Below the pieces are notes generated by a model. The model saw only the letters and a program-made list of their open reading frames with translations, was not told the origin of the DNA and did no database searches. A stretch of 64,000 bases of DNA from Pseudomonadota bacterium (GTDB taxonomy: Bacteria > Myxococcota_A > UBA796 > SXON01). The translations under genes were made by a program, and so were the position numbers. Location: NCBI GenBank assembly GCA_005778355.1, contig SXON01000059.1, forward strand, positions 19,897 to 83,896. The letters run 5' to 3'. Each line of letters begins with the position of its first letter. Within the stretch, counting starts at the first letter, position 1. Of the stretch, positions 59,560 through 64,000 are shown piece by piece.

Positions 59560-60969
59560 ATGCTGTTCTTCCTCGCCTGCGACCCCTCGCAAATCGACTT
59601 CAAGGAGGACAGCGATGCCCCCGCCATCGTCGCTGCCCCCGCCTACGACCCCCTCTCGGGCCTGGCCTGGACCTTCGCGAGCGACGCGGGAAATACGGCG
59701 CGTATCCTCAATAGTAGCGGCGCACAGGTGCGCGGCGAGGTGGGCGCACAGGGCTGGGACGGCCGGGACGACAGCGGCATGATCGTCTCGACGGGCGACT
59801 ACACGGTCGAAGTGGGCGAGGCGACGACCTCGCTCTCCGTGGTGCGCGCGGGGCTCGTGGCGGCCTACGCCGACGACGACGACGGCACCACCGCGCTCCG
59901 CGTGCCGCTCTACTGGCACCGTGCCGGCGCGGTGCAGGCCGCGAGCGAGGCCTTCTCCGCCGTCGCGAGCATCGACCAGGGCGGCGTGGTGACCCCCCTC
60001 CCCGATGTGGGCGCGTCGCTTGGCCTCCCCGCCGCCGGCGAGGGCGAGCCTCTGGCCTACCGATGGGACAGCCGCCCGGTCCTCACGCTCACCTTTGGCG
60101 ACGAGAGCGGGCTCGGCGCTGCCAACCTCGCCGCCGGGGAGCTCTCGGTCGTGGCCGAGGGCTGGACGGTGCTTGGCGGCAGCCCCGCGGCGGGAACCGT
60201 CACCCTGCAGCGCGACACGGCTCTCGGCGCCACGCTCGGTGTCACCGAGGAGACGCTGTCCATCGAGGTGGTGTCCACCGGCGACGACGGCACCGTCTAC
60301 CCGGTCAACACCCTGGCGGTGCCGATGCGGGTGTACCGCGTGCTCGGCGAGTCGACCTGGTACGAGGAGGGCGACCTCTACCGCCCCTGGGTGGCCGCGA
60401 TCGACCCGGCCCTCCGGGCCATCGAGGGCACGGGACCGACGCGCGAGGCGGCGCTCGACGCGCTGGTGAGCTGGGTGTACGAAGACCTCGACCTCGAATA
60501 TGACACTCGGTATGGCGCCAGCGCCTACACCACCTACGTGCGCAACGACTGGGATCGCGCGCACTTCGACATGTCGGCCTTCATCGACCTGCGTTACGGC
60601 ACCACCGTGAACTGCACGGATTGTGCGGGCATCATCGTGGGCTACGGCAACATGATCGGCGCCCAGGCCGAGTACGCCATCATCGGCTGGAACTTCGACC
60701 TGAACTACATCCTCGCCATCGGCGGCGACGAGTACACTCATTGCCCGTTCGGCAACGGGGGTTGCGGCTTCTCCTACCACGCGGTGACGGTGTCAGAAAC
60801 CCTCGGCGCGGTGTGGGACGCGACCCTCGCCCTTGACGGAGACGATGACCCCGGCTCGGAGCCCAACGAGCTGTTGATGGTGCACACCATCGAGCCGACG
60901 GAGTACCTCGATCGACTCAGTCCCGACCGAGCCACCTACGACTACCAGGCCCAGGGGACGATGCAATGA
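59560..60969 (+). CDS. Transglutaminase-like lipoprotein with FlgD-type Ig domain
   Basis: A 469-residue predicted lipoprotein. The ATG at 59560 gives MLFFLAC; GTG 59551 would add MRA in front. Residues 30-100 resemble the FlgD Ig-like fold (FASDAGNTARILNSSGAQVR, GQGWDGRDDSG-type pattern in GAQGWDGRDDSGMIVSTGDY). Residues 280-430 look like a transglutaminase/papain-type domain with Cys in TTVNCTDCAGIIVGYGNMIG, a His in FSYHAVTVSE and an acidic residue after it. No catalytic partner gene is obvious. Its stop overlaps the next ATG (ATGA). Confidence 0.7.
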   Translation: MLFFLACDPSQIDFKEDSDAPAIVAAPAYDPLSGLAWTFASDAGNTARILNSSGAQVRGEVGAQGWDGRDDSGMIVSTGDYTVEVGEATTSLSVVRAGLVAAYADDDDGTTALRVPLYWHRAGAVQAASEAFSAVASIDQGGVVTPLPDVGASLGLPAAGEGEPLAYRWDSRPVLTLTFGDESGLGAANLAAGELSVVAEGWTVLGGSPAAGTVTLQRDTALGATLGVTEETLSIEVVSTGDDGTVYPVNTLAVPMRVYRVLGESTWYEEGDLYRPWVAAIDPALRAIEGTGPTREAALDALVSWVYEDLDLEYDTRYGASAYTTYVRNDWDRAHFDMSAFIDLRYGTTVNCTDCAGIIVGYGNMIGAQAEYAIIGWNFDLNYILAIGGDEYTHCPFGNGGCGFSYHAVTVSETLGAVWDATLALDGDDDPGSEPNELLMVHTIEPTEYLDRLSPDRATYDYQAQGTMQ

Positions 60970-61394
60970 TCACGCTGTTCTTGACACTCGCCCTTGCCGC
61001 TGACCTCTACTCGGGCGTGCGGATGGACCGCGCGGCGACGCTTGGCCTCGGCGAGGCCACCCCGATCGCGGGCACTGACAGCTGGAAAGCAGCTGCGCCC
61101 GGCGGTTTTGCCACGGTGGCCTGGTACCCCGACGAGGCCCAGGCCCGAGAGGCCTTTGCCTTCTCCGCGTCGACCCTGCGGGCCGGCCTACCGTCGGCCG
61201 GAGTGGGCGACGAGTCGCTGGGCGACGACGGCTTCGTGCTGGCGCGGCAGGCCAACCTGCTGGTGACGGTGCGCGGCGAGACGGCAACGAGCCGCGCCCA
61301 GAGCATCCTCGCCGCCGCCGAGGCCGGGGCCTCCATCGAGTTGATCCAGGTACCGGGCGTGGAGCCGCGCGATGGCTTTGGACGACGTCGTTAG
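60966..61394 (+). CDS. Small exported protein of unknown function
   Basis: A 142-residue protein with a short uncharged signal (MITLFLTLALA, cleavage before ADLYS). The mature part (KAAAPGGFATVAWYPDEAQA, FVLARQANLLVTVRGETATS) has a mixed alpha/beta look. It overlaps the transglutaminase-like gene by ATGA, so the two are co-translated, and it meets the SRPBCC gene tail to tail. No family was recognised. Confidence 0.65.
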   Translation: MITLFLTLALAADLYSGVRMDRAATLGLGEATPIAGTDSWKAAAPGGFATVAWYPDEAQAREAFAFSASTLRAGLPSAGVGDESLGDDGFVLARQANLLVTVRGETATSRAQSILAAAEAGASIELIQVPGVEPRDGFGRRR

Positions 61395-61843
61395 TCGCTG
61401 GTGATCGACGCGGCCATCCGCTCCACGAAGCCGCGCATCCCCTTCTTCATCATTGCCTCCGCAATCGGGCGAATCACCCCAGCCAGGACCCGGTTGAGAT
61501 CGAGGTCCAAGCGGACCTCCTCCTTGAAGTCCATGGTGCAGCCACCCGGCCCCTGGAGGAAGTGGGCGCGCCCCTGCACGTGCAGGTTGCCGTCGGACGA
61601 CACCCAGCTCACGTTGTTGCCGTCGCGCGTGAAGCTGAGCGTGTAGCGTCCCGCGAACTTCACGGGACCGTGCGCCATCTCCTTCATCGCCATGCGCACG
61701 CGCGTGGGGTCGATGACTGTGGCCTCGGCCAGCTCGGGGTGACAGCTCGCCTGCCGGGCCGGCTGGGCGAAACGCTCGGCCGCATGGGCCGGGGACACAG
61801 GCAGGGCGCGGGTTTCCGCGTGGGTGGAGGTGAAGCTCGCCAT
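61391..61843 (-). CDS. SRPBCC-family protein
   Basis: A 150-residue protein with the START/SRPBCC pattern: N-terminal strand and helix (RALPVSPAHAAERFAQPARQ), central strands (KFAGRYTLSFTRDGNNVSWV, GNLHVQGRAHFLQGPGGCTM) and the long C-terminal helix (LAGVIRPIAEAMMKKGMRGF). Such proteins bind lipids or other hydrophobic ligands. It is convergent with the 60966 gene, with a 4-base overlap of stops. Confidence 0.78.
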   Translation of the reverse strand: MASFTSTHAETRALPVSPAHAAERFAQPARQASCHPELAEATVIDPTRVRMAMKEMAHGPVKFAGRYTLSFTRDGNNVSWVSSDGNLHVQGRAHFLQGPGGCTMDFKEEVRLDLDLNRVLAGVIRPIAEAMMKKGMRGFVERMAASITSD

Positions 61844-61956
61844 CGAGTGAATCTAACCGTCACAGGCCGAGTTCGGCAGCCACGACGGCGGGGCGCTCGC
61901 GCAGGTAGGACGGCGCGGGCCCTTTGGATGGGCCGACCGGAGGCGGCAAACGGCCA

Positions 61957-62222
61957 GCGGAGGGGGGCCCGAAGTGGCAAACCTCCGGCGAGGTTGGCGA
62001 GAACGGGCCGGTCGCGAGGTCGCTCGCGACGGCAGGGAGAGCCTTCACCTCGCGGAGGGGGGCCCGAAGTGGCAAACCTCCGGCGAGGTTGGCGAGAACG
62101 GGCCGGTCGCGCGGCCACTCGCGACGGCAGGGAGAGCGTTCACCTCGCGGAGGGGGGCCCGAAGTGGCAAACCTCCGGCGAGGTTGGCGAGAACGGGCCG
62201 GTCGCGCGGCCACTCGCGACGG
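61957..62222. repeat. 95-bp tandem repeat, about 2.8 copies
   Basis: Units begin at 61957, 62052 and 62147, each with GCGGAGGGGGGCCCGAAGTG, and the third stops near 62222. Each unit contains a perfect hairpin AACCTC-CGGC-GAGGTT (61980-61995 in unit 1) and a second inverted repeat, GTCGCGAG-GTCG-CTCGCGAC in unit 1 (62011-62030), reduced to GTCGCG/CGCGAC in units 2 and 3. The 95-base period is not a multiple of three, so it does not encode a repeated peptide. A shortened, degenerate piece precedes unit 1. It sits in a 700-base region with no recognised gene. Confidence 0.85.
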
Positions 62223-62414
62223 TGGCCACCCGCGCCGGCGTCCAGCGAGGCGGAACGCGGGGCCCGCGCGTCGACGACCAGGAGTTCCACGCGAGCGCGT
62301 AGACGGGCTTGCCGGCTCACCCGCCGAAGGCCAGCTTCCTCGCGGTGGACGCGCTTGCCGAGCCCGCCCGCGGGGGGCTACGGTGACGGGGCGTGCCTTC
62401 CCGCCGAGCCGTTC

Positions 62415-62549
62415 ATGCTGCCCATGCCCGGGGGCCGGTGGGTGCTCGCCTGCTGGGACCAGGCGACCTTGCCGGGCCAGTACGATCCGAACCAGTACGC
62501 CACCACCTTCCGCTCCCGCCTCCGGGTGATGTACCTGGAGGCCTCGTGA
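62415..62549 (+). pseudogene. Possible 3' remnant of a gene
   Basis: An ATG at 62415 opens a 44-residue frame (MLPMPGGRWVLACWDQATLP, then DPNQYATTFRSRLRVMYLEA) whose composition looks protein-like, unlike the frames around it. It ends at a TGA overlapped by the GTG of the next gene. It may be the tail of a gene disrupted by the tandem repeats, or a small real gene. No family was recognised. Confidence 0.3.
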
Positions 62550-64000
62550 TCGCGCTGCGGGCCGCGCTGCCGCTGCGGCTCCTCGCCCGCGATCCCGGCG
62601 GCGGGCCGGGGAAAGCTGCCGACACCGGCGACGACGCGGTAACGCCCGACGGCGAGGGCGCCCCCGGTGACAGCGGGGACAGCGCGAACGACACCGGCCC
62701 CCCTCCCGACGCCGACGGCGACGGCTCCCCGGACGACGAGGACTGCGCCCCCGCCGACCCCGCCGTGCACCCCGGCGCCGCCGAGAGCTGCGACGGGGCC
62801 GACAACGACTGCGACGGCGCCGTCGACGAGGACCCGCCGGCCTGGCACCCCGACGCCGACGGCGACGGCTACGGCGACGCGGCCGCCTCGGAGGCCGCCT
62901 GCGAGGCGCCCCCGCCGGCTGGATCGCCGACGGCACCGACTGCGACGACGCCGACCCCCTCACGAGCCCCGCCGCCACCGAGACCTGCGACGACGGCATC
63001 GACAACGACTGCGACGGCGGCGGCTGCCGCTACGATGGCGTCGCCTCGCTCGGCGAGTTCGCCACCTTCGTCCCCGACCCGGACGACTACAACCTGCCCC
63101 AGGGGATGGCACTCGAGGGCCAATGCGACCTCGACGGCGACGGCTGGGCCGACCTCGCCGTCGGGATCCCGAGCCGCGCTAGCTTCAGCTGGGTGAACGC
63201 GAATGAGGGAGATCTCGTCGTGCTGCGGGGCGGGGAGCCGCTGCCCGCGTCGCTCGACGGCGGCTGGGTGCACGCCCAGGGGGATGAGGGTCGCACAGGC
63301 CTCGGCGGCGGGCTCGCCTGCGCGGGCGACCCGGACGGCGACGGCGCCGATCAGCTGGTCATCTACGCCAGCAACGACCCCGACCGAGATTCCCGCACGA
63401 TGGAAGTGCTAGACGACCTGTCCGCCGGGAGCACGCTCCCCGCTGCGCGGGGGTGGGTGGACTTCGTCGGCTCCTTCGGGGTCGCGGCCTTCCCGGGTGG
63501 CGACATCGACGGCGACGGCACGGTCGATCTCGCGCTGGGCGAGTACCATGGGGAGCCTCCCTCGTTGTCGCAGGCCCTTGACCTCTTCCCCGCCTCGCTG
63601 GCCGGCGCCCACGTGGTCGCCGACGCCGCCGCCAGCTTCGCGCCCGGCGACGAGAGCTACTTGCCCGACGTCGAGCTGGGCGGCGACTACGACGGCGACG
63701 GCCTCCTGGACCTGTTTGTCGCCATCGCGACCCCGACGGCTCCCGACTAGGTGCTCGGCTTCGCTGGCCCGGTCCTGGGCGCGCTCGACCCGGCCGACGC
63801 CACCGTGACCCTCGACAACGGCGCGGACGCGCCCGAGGCGGGGAAGGTCACCCACATGAACCTCGCCGCCGCCGACCTCGACGGCGACGGCCGCGACGAC
63901 CTGGCCGTCTCCTCCTGCCTCGACCCCGTCGACGACACCTGCTCCCTCTACCTCGTCGCGGACCCCTTCTCCGCCTCCCGCTCCATGGACACCACCGCCA
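62546..64000 (+). pseudogene. Broken MopE/FG-GAP repeat surface protein (runs off window)
   Basis: A gene for a MopE-type, FG-GAP/integrin-like surface protein that is interrupted. The first part (from GTG 62546) has DADGDGSPDDEDCAPADPAV and CDGADNDCDGAVDEDPPAWH. Near 62908 the frame shifts at a run of five C; one extra C would restore WIADGTDCDDADPLTSPAAT and CDDGIDNDCDG. The FG-GAP-like part follows (QCDLDGDGWADLAVGIPSRA, GGDIDGDGTVDLALGEYHG). An in-frame TAG at 63748 interrupts it, after which VLGFAGPVLGALDPADATVT and AAADLDGDGRDDLAVSSC continue to the edge. The N-terminus reads LLARD where a lipobox Cys would be expected. Confidence 0.75.

Noticed and set aside
61957..62222. CRISPR array
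   Set aside because: The units are direct tandem repeats of 95 bases with no unique spacers, and no cas gene is seen.
61924..62549. Apparent 200-residue proteins across the 95-bp repeats
   Set aside because: The repeat period is not a multiple of three and all frames give Arg/Gly-rich, low-information translations, so these are by-products of the repeat.
1..64000. tRNA, rRNA and insertion sequences
   Set aside because: No cloverleaf with a CCA-type acceptor, no conserved rRNA segment and no transposase motif was noticed by reading. A covariance-model search would be needed to exclude small RNA genes.

Overview
The window is a GC-rich, densely packed bacterial chromosome segment that most resembles Myxococcota (deltaproteobacteria in the old sense). 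The main reasons are C-terminal tags of the MYXO-CTERM kind (a short Cys motif, a hydrophobic stretch and an Arg-rich end) on at least four exported proteins, MopE-type Cys/Asp repeats, an unusual number of surface lipoproteins with Asp/Thr-rich linkers, an FHA-domain regulator next to a eukaryotic-like Ser/Thr kinase, and many secreted hydrolases. No rRNA, tRNA, CRISPR array, transposase or phage structural gene was recognised. Neighbouring genes very often overlap by GTGA or ATGA, so translational coupling is a general habit here.

Layout. Positions 1-6416 hold a polyhydroxyalkanoate (PHA) locus on the minus strand: phasin, PhaE, two tandem PhaC subunits, an acyl-CoA ligase, a lipoprotein and an exported protein, with the divergent regulator gene phaR. 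A 12-bp TGC-rich sequence occurs four times exactly in this locus and is the likely PhaR operator. From 6413 to 9343 come small exported or membrane proteins and a flavodoxin-fold quinone reductase. From 9431 to 18276 is a plus-strand run of surface proteins (M23 peptidase, di-haem cytochrome lipoprotein, MYXO-CTERM protein, phosphodiester glycosidase) followed by an FHA/winged-helix regulator and a membrane Ser/Thr kinase. From 18286 to 23582 are two putative exported effectors, with an AlkB-type monooxygenase and its TetR regulator between them.

From 23664 to 33946 is a block of secreted enzymes: M1 peptidase, endoglycoceramidase-like GH5, PGRP amidase, alpha/beta hydrolase with a TetR regulator and a clear operator, C39-like peptidase, metallophosphoesterase, a decayed gene, a MopE-like lipoprotein and a second M23 protein. 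From 33978 to 36244 is a LigB-AMMECR1 fusion with its radical SAM partner. A cytochrome/propeller lipoprotein pair, a fused 5-oxoprolinase/hydantoinase, a deacetylase-like exported protein and a pseudouridine synthase follow to 45243. From 45318 to 47256 is a small cassette of unrecognised genes with lower GC. From 47311 to 54226 four secreted enzymes are packed head to tail (CotH, PhoD, M2 peptidase, GH20/GH67-like). From 54501 to 57260 a chalcone-isomerase-like protein, a SnoaL-SRPBCC lipoprotein and a SIR2-like protein form a coupled operon. The end holds a GH1 lipoprotein, a lipid-kinase-like membrane protein, a transglutaminase-like lipoprotein, a 95-bp tandem repeat and a broken MopE/FG-GAP gene that runs off the window.

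Strongest leads for something undescribed are the SIR2-like protein with a receiver-like C-terminal domain coupled to a lipoprotein gene, the minimal lipoprotein signal peptides with no positive n-region, the PhaR-like 12-mer that is also found inside the ligase gene, and the dispersed palindromic TGATACAT motif inside unrelated genes.
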